From: DATLLN01 sp963720885
GTDB taxonomy: Bacteria > Actinomycetota > Thermoleophilia > Gaiellales > JAICJC01
Assembly (NCBI GenBank): GCA_963720885.1
Contig: CAVRGW010000002.1
Location: forward strand, 372,001-436,000
DNA: 64,000 nt
Reading direction: 5' to 3'
In this document: piece after piece, positions 43,519 through 51,214 of the stretch
Numbering within the stretch: position 1 is the first letter of the stretch
How the letters are laid out: each line of letters opens with the position of its first letter
Made by a program: the position numbers and the translations under genes
The notes under the pieces: generated by a model
The model's database searches: none
Seen by the model: only the letters and a program-made list of their open reading frames with translations
Told to the model about the DNA's origin: nothing

Positions 43519-43762
43519 AACGCGGCGGCACGCGACCAACCCGCGGACGCGGCTCGCCGTCGCCCGAGTAGACACCGAGCCTGACGCCTGGTCACGCCTG
43601 CTCGTGATCCCACGCCGAGGCCGAGCAGCGACACTCCCCGCGATCGCCCACCTGCCCGCAGGAGCCTGGCGCGGCGCGGCGGCACGCAACGAACCCGCGA
43701 ACAGGGTGACGCGCGCCTCGTCGTTCCGCCGCTCGGCGTCGCCTGCGACCAGCCACCGGCGA
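43519..43762 (+). repeat. Composite repeat block (A, B, A, C arms), gene-less
   Basis: Arms in order: cggcacgcgaccaacccgcg; ggtcacgcctgctcgtgatc with cccacgccgaggccgagcag; cggcacgcaacgaacccgcg; ctcggcgtcgcctgcgacca. The 43,473-43,791 gap holds only this block: two adjacent units with no gene, like a lost cassette. Confidence 0.8.
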
Positions 43763-43791
43763 GGTTGACGACTCCCCACAGCGACCATAGC

Positions 43792-44141
43792 ATGAGAGCT
43801 ATGCGCGTACGCTCAGTGGTCACAGCAGCGGGAGCGATCATCAGCTACGGCCTGGCTGTTCTCCTGGCCATCGCCGCCGCGACCTCGACCACGCACCAGC
43901 CCGACTGGTGCCGGCAGGATCCGTCTGCCAGCGACGGCTTTTACTTCAGAACAACCAGCTCAGCCATGATTTCGCTGTCGCGGCGATGATCGCGTTAGGG
44001 GTCGCGGGTGTGCTTGTCGCGCCGCACTTCTTCAGGCAAGCATGGGTGGCCCGGACGTTAATCTGGTCGCGTTCGGAGTGGTACTTGTGGCCGTCGCAGC
44101 AGCGTGGAGCGGAGGCGACCCGTGCGGCTTCACAAGCACCT
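43792..44141 (+). CDS. Three-span membrane protein (frame-disrupted)
   Basis: MRAMRVRSVVTAAGAIISYG, then LAVLLAIAAATS; after a shift near 43,945 come DFAVAAMIALGVAGVLVAP and HFFRQAWVART, and after another near 44,060 comes LVAFGVVLVAVAAAWSGG ending at TGA 44141. An external CRQDP loop. Unknown function. Confidence 0.45.
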
Positions 44142-44169
44142 GACGCGGGGCCGCGCTTCGCGGATCTGC

Positions 44170-44215
44170 TGCTCGGCGTGGCCGCGACCAGCCCCCACAA
44201 TCCGCCGGGCGTCCG
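44170..44215 (+). repeat. Array repeat, left arm C
   Basis: ctcggcgtggccgcgaccag followed by cccccacaatccgccgggcg. Confidence 0.75.
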
Positions 44216-44318
44216 GTCACTAGGATCCCGCGGGTGGCATCGCATGACTCGCTCTCATGGGAAGACCTCGTCGCCATGCAGACACAGATCTGCACGCGGC
44301 ACGGGCAGGCGGCAGCGA

Positions 44319-44709
44319 TCAGATCTCTGAGACGCGACTGATCGTCATCGCGGACGCCGCAACCTCAAACTGCCGCGTCTGCTCTTCCCGCGAGTCGCGA
44401 GCCAACAGTCTGATCTGGATCGCGTCGTGGTAGCCGCGGTGGTTTTCCATCGTCCAGACGTAGTCGATAACCATGCCCGTGAGTCCGTCGAGGGCTGGAT
44501 CCGACTCGACAAGCAGTAGACCGTCAGGTGGCTCTTGACTGACCTCGACAACGATCTCATCGGTGTCTCCGTCGCAGGTGAGCGTCGCCACGCTGTTGTT
44601 GAAGACGAACGCCAGGGCCGTGTAGCGGCCCGGTCGCTCGCGATCTCCCTCGGATCTCCAGCAGACGCCCCGAATCGGAGGCAAGCTCGTGCCAGGGTGA
44701 TCGAGTCAT
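44319..44709 (-). CDS. DUF6334-like immunity-type protein (one frameshift)
   Basis: MDDSITLARACLRFG shifts near 44,640 into YTALAFVFNNSVATLTCDGDTDEIVVEV, then LTGMVIDYVWTMENHRGYHDAIQIRL. The DGDTDEI strand followed by W-x2-x-N-x-x-GY-x-DA is the DUF6334 pattern. About 130 residues, cytosolic. Such proteins recur in immunity arrays. Bounded by C (44,170) and A (44,753) repeat arms. Confidence 0.6.
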
Positions 44710-44752
44710 CCACGCCAAGCCTACTGCGCCCCTCTAGCTGCCATCCCGCCAT

Positions 44753-44795
44753 GGCCGCGACGCGGCGGCACGCGACCAACCCGCGGACTACGCAG
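44753..44795 (+). repeat. Array repeat, left arm A
   Basis: cggcacgcgaccaacccgcg; overlaps the stop of the lipoprotein gene to its right. Confidence 0.75.
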
Positions 44796-45170
44796 AGCAG
44801 TACTCGGCTTCCAGCGTGCGCCCGTCCGAGTCAGCCAGATTTCCGCCATCGCCTGGCCGCCCGCGGTGTACGAGACGTCGTCCGACACGTTACGCCTCGG
44901 AACCTCGGACATTGCAACGCCGCTGCTCAGCTTGCATTCCAGCCGGTCACCGGGCTGGAGGTTTGGGCCGATCCGGAGAACGTGCCTGCCCCGTGAGAGG
45001 ACGATCGTCCGTCGCATCGGCGCAGCCTGTTGCCCGAGCGATCCGCTCGCGACGTCCGAGGTCGCCACCGATCGAGCTGAAGTAGCCGAGCCTGACGAAG
45101 ACGAACAACCAACACCACCGGCTACCAAACCGGCGACCGCTAACGCAACGAGTACCAACCGACCCGACAC
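44788..45170 (-). CDS. Exported lipoprotein with terminal Cys pair (one frameshift)
   Basis: From GTG 45170: SGRLVLVALAVAGLVAGGVGC is a lipobox signal, then a Ser-rich linker, APMRRTIVLSRGRHVLRIG, LECKLSSGVAMSEVP and MAEIWLT. One base added near 44,830 restores SDGRTLEAEYCSA and a stop inside the repeat arm, so the gene's 3' end is fused to the repeat. About 125 residues. Confidence 0.5.
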
Positions 45171-45258
45171 GGCAGCCAGTTTCCCACGGTATCCACGCTT
45201 GAGCAAGCCCCGAAAGCCCGTCCAGCAGGCGTGACCCGGGGGGGCATCGCCCACGTCC

Positions 45259-45582
45259 CTAGCTGCTCGGGCGATCTACGGCGTCATCTGAATCGTCAGG
45301 TCGCTCTAACGTCGCAAGCGCCTTCTCCATCACGTCAGCTTTAGCGGCCCATTCAGCGGCTTTCTCGTGCCAGCCGCGCTCGGTCGATTCCATCGCCATC
45401 GCACGGCAGAATTTCAGGTAACTGACGACCTGGTCGGCGATTGCCTGCCGCGCCTTCACAAACGCGGCCCAGTCTGATCCTCTCGCAGCGTCGATAGCCG
45501 CGTCCGTGCGTCGGATGGAGTCAATCGTGGCATCACCAAGGTGACGCAGCAGTGGCTTCTCCGGTGGTGGCTGGTCGGGCAT
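45259..45582 (-). CDS. Small all-helical hypothetical protein
   Basis: 107 residues from MPDQPPPEKP, intact. DATIDSIRRTDAAIDAARGS, AFVKARQAIADQVVSYLKF and WHEKAAEWAAKADVMEKAL form three amphipathic helices with an acidic tail. Cytosolic, unknown. Confidence 0.5.
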   Translation of the reverse strand: MPDQPPPEKPLLRHLGDATIDSIRRTDAAIDAARGSDWAAFVKARQAIADQVVSYLKFCRAMAMESTERGWHEKAAEWAAKADVMEKALATLERPDDSDDAVDRPSS

Positions 45583-45639
45583 CAAGGATGCATCGACCAG
45601 TCGGCTCCGGTGCTTGATCACAGACGAAGCCTTAGGCTG

Positions 45640-45780
45640 TGCGCCCGTGATCCCGCGCCGAGGCTGAGCAGCGACGAGCCACGGGATCCCTTCTGTTGCC
45701 CGAGCCTGGCACGGCGGGACGCGACCAACCCGCGGACGCCGATGCCTGGTCACGCCCGCGTGGCGACCCAGCGCGACGCC
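45640..45780 (+). repeat. Composite repeat block (B, A, variant right arm)
   Basis: gcgcccgtgatcccgcgccg; gacgcgaccaacccgcggac; ggtcacgcccgcgtggcgac. Plus orientation. Confidence 0.8.
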
Positions 45781-45840
45781 GAGCAGCAGCCGGTCTATCC
45801 GTGGCGTGGACATCCGCAGCATCCCGTATCGTGGTGCGAA

Positions 45841-46174
45841 GTGCATCGCTTCCTGCTGTCGATGGGGATACTTTGTTGGGTCGGTTTCCTGCTCTGTTGG
45901 GTGAACGCGATGATGGCGTACCGGGCTTGGTCGCGCCGGTTGGTCGAACTCGGGCAACGACCGAGGGTCGGGCCTCGGCTTCCTGCTCCCGTGGCGCTCG
46001 CGACGAGACTACTGGGAGCGTGCCCGCCACGCCAAAGCACTGCTCGACCGGCCATCGAACGATCAGGAGGCCGAGTCGTCCCGCCGCCGCTATCACCTGC
46101 GAAACCGTCAAGGAACTGTGCTTGGGGTGATCGGCCTGATCTGCGGTCTGGCCGGGGCCTTCGCCGCCACCTGA
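45841..46174 (+). CDS. Two-span membrane protein (one frameshift)
   Basis: HRFLLSMGILCWVGFLLCWV opens the protein; a basic loop shifts near 46,005 into RDYWERARHAKALLDRPSND and RNRQGTVLGVIGLICGLAGAF before TGA 46174. Two helices around a charged cytosolic region. Unknown function. Confidence 0.45.
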
Positions 46175-46200
46175 CACGCTCCACCTAGCTTCTCCCTAGC

Positions 46201-46240
46201 GGCGTCGCGGCGGCACGCGACCCACCCGCGGACGCCACGC
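46201..46240 (+). repeat. Array repeat, left arm A
   Basis: cggcacgcgacccacccgcg. Confidence 0.7.
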
Positions 46241-46251
46241 AGGTCGATGCG

Positions 46252-46895
46252 CTACGAGTCGCCGCTCGCCGCACTCGCGGTCTTGGCGGGTCGGTCGATG
46301 GGGATCAAGTAGTCGAACGTGTCGGACTCGCGTTTCTTGAAACTCTTGTAGTGGTCGAGTGCCGACTGTGCTGGCAGCGAGTCGCCGCGTGGTTCATCGC
46401 CGATCGGTGCCGCGATCGGCAGGTACATGCCGACTACGTTCGACGCCTGGAAGTAGCCGCCGCCCTGAGGAACGCCTGACTGCCCGTCGGTGATTGCCTG
46501 CGTCTCGGTGTTGCCGACTCGGAGGATCCAGTGCTGCATCTCCCGTGCCGCGTCATTCGCATCCGCCACCGTCGCGAACACGGCAACCAGTGCGATCCCG
46601 TGGGTGGGGAGGTCGCCGCCGACGTTCGCCATCACGGCCACCGGCTCGTGGCTCCAGAACTCATCTGGAGCGTACTCCTTCGCAGTCGCAAGATCATCGC
46701 CAGCGACCAGCCGGAACTCCGGGATGGCACGATCCATCATCCGTACAACGCCACGAGTTCGGTAGACGGGCGACGTGGCGGCGCTGTCCGCCTGATCCGG
46801 CTGCTCCCACAGCCCGCCGTCGCGACGACGGCGGTAACGACGAGCAGGGAGACAACACGCGGCAGCACACGCCCACGGCGACTGCTTGACGGCAT
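46252..46895 (-). CDS. Exported lipoprotein (one frameshift)
   Basis: VVSLLVVTAVVATAGCGSS is a lipobox signal in one frame; a shift near 46,800 leads to the long clean frame with IPEFRLVAGDDLATAKEYAPDEF, VAVFATVADANDAAREMQHWIL and VVGMYLPIAAP. About 213 residues. Unknown surface role. Immediately follows a repeat arm. Confidence 0.5.
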
Positions 46896-46975
46896 CCACC
46901 GTCGGGATCTGGGCACACCACTCATCCCTCGCATTATCGACGCCCCCGGCCACGCGCTCAACCGTCCGGCAATCC

Positions 46976-47160
46976 GGCGCGGCGGCGCGCGATCAACCCG
47001 CGGACACGGCTCGCCGTCGCCCGAGCGGACACCCGAGCCTGGGAGCCTGGTCACACCCGCTCGTGATCCCACGCCGAGGCCGAGCAAGCGACACTCCTTG
47101 CGATCCCTCCCTGCCTCCGAGCCTGTCGCGGCGCGGCGGCACGCGGCCAACCCGTGGACG
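46976..47160 (+). repeat. Composite repeat block (A, B, A) in a gene-less gap
   Basis: cggcgcgcgatcaacccgcg; ggtcacacccgctcgtgatc with cccacgccgaggccgagcaa; cggcacgcggccaacccgtg. The 46,896-47,298 gap contains this block and no supported gene. Confidence 0.8.
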
Positions 47161-47298
47161 TGTTCCTTGACTCCGGCATTCTTGGCGGAAAGGATTGCCG
47201 CGTGGCCGAGAGAGACACGACCGAGAGCGGAAGTCGCGCCCCGGGGGTCGTCGGGCAGCGAGTGCGGCACCGCGTGGTCGGGACCCTGCGAGGCTGTC

Positions 47299-47810
47299 CG
47301 TGCCGATACTAGGAAAGGAAGGCGAACCGCCGCAGGCGGAGCCGAATCTCCGAGTGCTCCAGCCTTCCCGGAAACGATTGCATCCGGGCGACCTGTTCAC
47401 GGCGTCGCCCGCACCCGAGACGTTCGTGTTCGGCCAGGTCGTCAGGCCCGACGCCGTCTTAGGTTCCCATAACCGCGGTCTTGATCTACATCTACGACTC
47501 GGTTGCCAACCATCCGGTGCTTCCGGAGGTCGATCATCTGATCCCGCAGCGACTCCTCTTCGCGCCGCTGTTTATCAATCGCCTGCCGTGGTCGCGAGGG
47601 TACTTCCAAACACTCTCCCATCGCGACCTCACAACCAGCGACGTCCTGCCCCGCCATTGCTTCCGTACGCCGTCTGGTGGTGTTGTGGACGACGACGGGA
47701 ACGTCGTGTCGAATCCGACCGACCCGATCGGACGTTGGGGGTTGGAGAGCTTTCGCACTGTTGACGACCGGGTTTGCACGGCGCTTGGCATCCCGCTTGC
47801 ACCCGAGTAG
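47299..47810 (+). CDS. Imm26-family immunity protein (one frameshift)
   Basis: GTG start (VPILGKEGEPPQAEPN); LHPGDLFTASPAPETFVFGQVVRPDA, then a shift near 47,465 into YIYDSVANHPVLPEVDHLIPQR, PLFINRLPWSRGYFQTL, CFRTPSGGVVDD and WGLESFRTVDDRVCTALGIPL. GDxFxxxxPxxxxFxFGxVV plus YIYD, PLFINRLPWSRGYF and WGLxSFRTxDD are the Imm26 pattern. About 170 residues, cytosolic. The clearest toxin-immunity gene here; no matching toxin is in the window. Confidence 0.75.
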
Positions 47811-47840
47811 TTCGGCTCGCCGTACTGGATCGCCACGCCT

Positions 47841-47887
47841 GGCCGCGGCGCGGCGGCACGCGACCAACCCGCGCAAACGGCTCGCCG
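47841..47887 (+). repeat. Array repeat, left arm A at a cassette junction
   Basis: cggcacgcgaccaacccgcg, then gcaaacggctcgccg. It directly truncates the gene fragment to its right. Confidence 0.75.
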
Positions 47888-47960
47888 CCCAAACCACCAG
47901 CGCAGCGATGGCAACGGGACCCAGCTTTCGCCTGCTTGCCGACACACGAAGATGCATCCC
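47888..47960 (-). pseudogene. Fragment of the 40-residue membrane peptide, truncated by a repeat arm
   Basis: RRKLGPVAIAALVVWA matches the start of the 36,669-36,791 peptide at DNA level; homology stops where the repeat arm begins, so the helix and the stop codon are lost. Confidence 0.5.
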
Positions 47961-48068
47961 TGTAGAGTCGCAGGCGTGTTGACTACCGCCTGTTCCTGAC
48001 GCTCCTCGTCCGTTCGCCGCTTGTAGCGGCGAGCGTGCTTGTTCCTGCGTCTACGGGAGGTTCTTGGA

Positions 48069-49324
48069 ATGCAAGGTCAACACGGGGAGATCCCCGAGTG
48101 TGTCGGTCGTCTGAGTTCGCCGCTTCGTCGCAACCGCGATTTCGTCCTGCTGCAGACTGGGCAGCTGCTCTCGCAGTCGGGCTCGAAGGTGGCTTCGATC
48201 GCGTACCCGCTGCTCGTTCTGAGCCTGAGCGGGTCTGCGACGTTGGCCGGGGTTGTCGGTTTCTCGGGCTTCATCGCGGAGGCGGTGTTCGCGCTACCCG
48301 CAGGCCTGCTCGCTGATCGTTGGAGCCGTAAGCGCCTGATGATCGCGTCGGATGTTTTGCGGTTCGGGATGATCGCCGTCGTCACCGGCCTGATTGTCAG
48401 TGGAGAGCTTGCCTTGTGGATGATTCCACTCGCTGCATTCGTCGAAGGGTTTGGGTCGTCGTTCTTCGAGGCTGCACAGCAAGGTGCCCTACGCGCTGTC
48501 GTGCCCGCGACGCAGCTCCCAGCGGCGATCAACGTCATCACGGGGCGAAGCGCTGCCGTCAACCTCGGGGGTCCCGTGATCGGCGGTGCACTGTTCGGTC
48601 TCGCGCGGGCGCTGCCGTTTCTCGTGGATGCCGTCTCCTATGCGTTCTCGACGCTCTCGCTGCTCGCCATGCGGATGCCGTTCGAGGAGCAGCGCGACGC
48701 GCCGACACCGCGCGTGAAAGGGCAACTGCTCGAGGGATTCCGCTTCGTGTGGAGCCACCCGTTCCTGCGCGCGACCACGCTCATCTTCGCACCGCTCGGC
48801 TTCGTCGGAATGAGCTACACGCTCGCCGTGATCATCATCGCCGAGGAGCAGGGGCTCTCCGGGTCCGCGATCGGCGCGCTCGTCGCCTCGTTCGGCGCGG
48901 GCGTCCTCCTCGGCTCTGCAATCTCGCCGCAGATCCGCAGGAAGCTTCCGGCACGGGCTGTTCTCCTGCTCGAACTCTGGATGTGGGCGGTACCGATCGT
49001 CTTCCTCGCCTGGCCGAACGTCTACGTCCTCGGCGTGAGCCTGCTGCCCGCAGCGCTCGCGGTTCCCTCAAGCGATTCCGTCGCTGGCGCGTACCGGCTC
49101 CTGCTCACGCCGGATCGCCTCGTCGGCCGTGTCAGCAGCGCGATCACGACGGTCTCCTTTCTCCCCGTCCCGTTCGGACAGCTGGTCACTGGCTTCCTCT
49201 CGGGGTGACGTCACCCCGAGTAACCGTTGCGTTCTTCGTCGCCGTCGCGCTCATCTCCGCGCTCGTCGCGACGCTAAGCCCGGCACTCCGCTCGCTGCCG
49301 AGCATCGCCCACCGTCCAGCCTGA
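48069..49324 (+). CDS. MFS transporter (one frameshift at a perfect palindrome)
   Basis: About 417 residues. The ATG at 48069 has gggagg eight bases upstream. Twelve helices are expected and present: e.g. FVLLQTGQLLSQSGSKVASIAYPLL, then LADRWSRKRLMI, the MFS loop 2-3 motif, and FLRATTLIFAPLGFVGMSYTLAV. The frame stops at 49208, but one extra base in the gggg run at 49202-49205 continues it through VTVAFFVAVALISALVATLSP to TGA 49324. Closest in pattern to macrolide-efflux-type MFS proteins. The largest cargo gene, bounded by repeats. Confidence 0.75.
49199..49220. repeat. 22-bp perfect palindrome inside the MFS gene
   Basis: Arms ctcggggtgac and gtcaccccgag meet without a loop (centre tgacgtca). 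It coincides exactly with the point where the transporter frame is lost. Confidence 0.8.
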
Positions 49325-49442
49325 GCCGCGGCGCGGCGGCACGCGACCATCCCGCGCAGACGGCTCGCCGTCGTCCGATCAGACACCCCAGCCCGGAAAG
49401 CCCTGTAATGCCTGTCTGTGATCCCACGTCGAGGTCGAGCTA
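49325..49442 (+). repeat. Complete attC-like repeat (left arm A + right arm B)
   Basis: cggcacgcgaccatcccgcg, tcgccgtcgtccgatcagac, then gtctgtgatcccacgtcgag; 118 bp. Confidence 0.8.
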
Positions 49443-49465
49443 GCGGGCTGGCTCCCGACTCGCGG

Positions 49466-49832
49466 CTACGGCGTGGAACGCTTGTCGAGGCGGTGAGCCT
49501 GCCAGAGTGCCCAGCCTGCGTAACCGACACACAGAGAGAGTCCGGCGAACGAAACCCACGGTTCTCCTGACGGCCACGCTTTCGCACCCAAGAGTTGGGC
49601 CGCAGGCTCGATGCTGAAAAACAGCCCGCCACCGAGAAGCGTGCCGAAAGCGCGCCGCCGGCAGTGTGTCCGCTTTAGCGTCATCACGGTTGGGCTTGAC
49701 CACTAGGCGCGCGAGCATACGAGGTGCGCGTCCGTCATCACCCTTGTACGCCCAACACTCCTTGCAGACGCCATCCACCGTGGTCGTCTCCCGACCGCAA
49801 CTCGGACAGGGCGTCGCCTCGGTAGCTTCCAC
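49466..49832 (-). CDS. Zinc-ribbon membrane protein (one frameshift)
   Basis: From GTG: EATEATPCPSCGRETTTVDGVCKECWAY is a Cys4 zinc ribbon. A shift near 49,682 gives FGTLLGGGLFFSIEPAAQLLG and WVSFAGLSLCVGYAGWALWQAH, two membrane helices. About 120 residues. Confidence 0.45.
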
Positions 49833-49880
49833 ATCCCCATTATCCCTGACGGCCCAATCCCGACAAGCGACTCCATATGC

Positions 49881-49980
49881 CTGGCCGTCGTCCGAGTAGA
49901 CGTCGCGTCCTGGAGGCCGGGTCACGCCCGCTCGTGATCCCACGCCGAGGCCGAGCAGATCGCTCCACGCGATCCCTCCC
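49881..49980 (+). repeat. Last array repeat (left-arm tail + right arm B)
   Basis: ccgtcgtccgagtagacgtc, ggtcacgcccgctcgtgatc, cccacgccgaggccgagcag, gctccacgcgatccctcc. Confidence 0.8.
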
Positions 49981-50008
49981 GCCGGGGTGGTGGGTCAGAA
50001 CGCTCATG

Positions 50009-50584
50009 TCAACCGAGGCGGCGTAGTACGAGCCTGACCGAGACGAACAAGATCAGCCCGAGCAGCAGGACGAGGTACTTGTTCACCCCGCCTATCAGGA
50101 TCGCCGCTACGACGACGATCGCGAAACAACCGAACGCGGCCAGGAGATCAACCCAGTTCCTCCGACCAGCCGATCGGATGCCCAAGCCCGCCGTCGCGGA
50201 TCGAAACCGCGGCGGAACCAAGATCCTCGGCTGACCCGTCAACGCGACGCAGCCTACGAGCAGGAACACCGCCGCGAACCAACCGGCAACGAACTGAACG
50301 AACAGCCTGGAATCCATCGCGATTCCAACAGCCAAGAAGATGAACCCCAAGCTGATCCCGACCGCGGCGATGAACCCGGCGCGCAGATAGGCGCGCCAAG
50401 AGAGACGGCTCCACAGCCACGAACTCGCTGGCGTGTCCCAGTCACCATCGCGGTAGGAGCGGCCACGCCAAAGCGCAGGCGCTCGACGGACGAGTACGAA
50501 GATCGACATACCCGCGAGCAGGTAGGTGGCGACTTCACCAGACACGACGCCCGAGTCTAGGTCGTCTGACGGCTGAACACGCAT
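50009..50584 (-). CDS. Multi-spanning membrane protein at the right end of the element
   Basis: 191 residues from MRVQPSDDLDSG, intact. Helices include YLLAGMSIFVLV, AGFIAAVGISLGFIFLAVGIAM, VAGWFAAVFLLVGCVALTG, LLAAFGCFAIVVVAAILIGG and YLVLLLGLILFVSV. No family recognised. It lies between the last repeat and the arm-type integrase site, so it is the final gene of the element. Confidence 0.55.
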   Translation of the reverse strand: MRVQPSDDLDSGVVSGEVATYLLAGMSIFVLVRRAPALWRGRSYRDGDWDTPASSWLWSRLSWRAYLRAGFIAAVGISLGFIFLAVGIAMDSRLFVQFVAGWFAAVFLLVGCVALTGQPRILVPPRFRSATAGLGIRSAGRRNWVDLLAAFGCFAIVVVAAILIGGVNKYLVLLLGLILFVSVRLVLRRLG

Positions 50585-50615
50585 CGACGCCGAGCGCGCC
50601 ACGCGCTGCTCCGAG

Positions 50616-50642
50616 GCCACACCGGGGCCACACCAGGACGGC
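50616..50642. promoter_or_regulatory. Right arm-type integrase site (27-bp repeat)
   Basis: Matches 8259-8285 at 24 of 27 bases in the same orientation, with two ccacac boxes. Confidence 0.65.
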
Positions 50643-50713
50643 ATTCAGCAGCACCCACAGCCGGGACGACTCGCGTGGTTACGCGGAATCGGCGTGGTTG
50701 CGTGTCTCCGAGT

Positions 50714-50733
50714 TTTCAGACGAGTTATCGACA
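50714..50733. other. attR core, 20-bp direct repeat
   Basis: tttcagacgagttatcgaca, identical to 8195-8214. It contains the TAA stop codon of the HExxH-protein gene (50725-50727), so that gene stays intact with or without the element. Confidence 0.9.
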
Positions 50734-51174
50734 CGCAACCGCGGCGCCTGAGCGCACCTCGGAAACGCGCCAGCGTTCGAGCAGGGCGGCGGCGAACCGG
50801 TTGCAGTCGATCTCGCTCTTCGGTGCCTTGCGCACGAACTGCTCGACGTGGCGCGCCTCGTGTGCGGCGACGTAGACGAGCGCCGAGCGCCAGTCCGCAA
50901 GCAGCACCTCGGGACTGCGGGCGGTCGCCCGCCACGGATCCTGCGAGAAGCTGTCGGGGGGCCCCAGCGCGATCGTCACCAGGTGCGTCGCCCGCCGTGG
51001 CGCGTTCGAGATCTTGGGCACGCCCGAGTACGCCCTGCCGCGGAACGCGCCGCGCCCCTTGCCCAGGTTCTTGACGTTGACACAGACTCGCGGCCCGTCG
51101 AGCCACCCGGCGGCGAGCTGCACCAGGCGGCTCACCTCGTCGTCGGGGTAGCGGCTGGTGTTGCGGATCCACAC
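50725..51174 (-). CDS. Putative zinc-metallopeptidase-like (HExxH) protein
   Basis: 149 residues, intact. VYVAAHEARHVEQFV (about 107-121) is an HExxH zinc motif, followed by SEIDCNRFAAALL with an acidic residue that could be the third ligand. The N-terminal half (MWIRNTSRYPDDEV) is beta-rich. No signal peptide. A proteolytic role is inferred from the motif. Its natural downstream neighbour, before integration, was the PilZ gene: removing the element would put their stop and start 29 bases apart or less. Confidence 0.6.
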   Translation of the reverse strand: MWIRNTSRYPDDEVSRLVQLAAGWLDGPRVCVNVKNLGKGRGAFRGRAYSGVPKISNAPRRATHLVTIALGPPDSFSQDPWRATARSPEVLLADWRSALVYVAAHEARHVEQFVRKAPKSEIDCNRFAAALLERWRVSEVRSGAAVACR

Positions 51175-51214
51175 GGCGCAGGAGGCTACCGCGCGCGGCG
51201 GCTAGGCTGGTGGC

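Larger units (their letters stand above)
23031..49980 (+). repeat. Array of about 31 same-orientation imperfect-palindrome repeats between cargo genes (attC-like)
   Basis: Repeat arms recur between genes and always read in the plus direction. Left arm A: cggcacgcgaccaacccgcg. Left arm C: ctcggcgtggccgcgaccag. Right arm B: ggtcacgcccgctcgtgatc, then cccacgccgaggccgagcag and gacgctccacgcgatccctc. Variant right arm: cgcgtggcgacccagcgcga. Left and right arms are partly complementary (ctcggcgtgg with ccacgccgag). Loci start near 23031, 27114, 27476, 28518, 29540, 32009, 32502, 32946, 33672, 34150, 34498, 34728, 36579, 36896, 37249, 38369, 39303, 39595, 40616, 41732, 42184, 43164, 43519, 44170, 44753, 45640, 46201, 46976, 47841, 49325 and 49881. 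Complete left-plus-right units are about 110-130 bp. Confidence 0.85.

Noticed and set aside
32830..47900. A repeated protein motif (VGRVPPRR, GWSRAAA, LGLGVGSRAGVTR) appearing in many minus-strand frames
   Set aside because: These peptides are translations of the repeat arms themselves on the opposite strand, not a protein domain.
23031..49980. CRISPR array
   Set aside because: Units are 60-130 bp, diverged, imperfect palindromes about 0.9 kb apart with genes between; no short regular spacers and no cas genes.
8195..50733. Insertion sequences or transposases
   Set aside because: No DDE or serine transposase motifs or terminal inverted repeats with target duplications were seen in the island.
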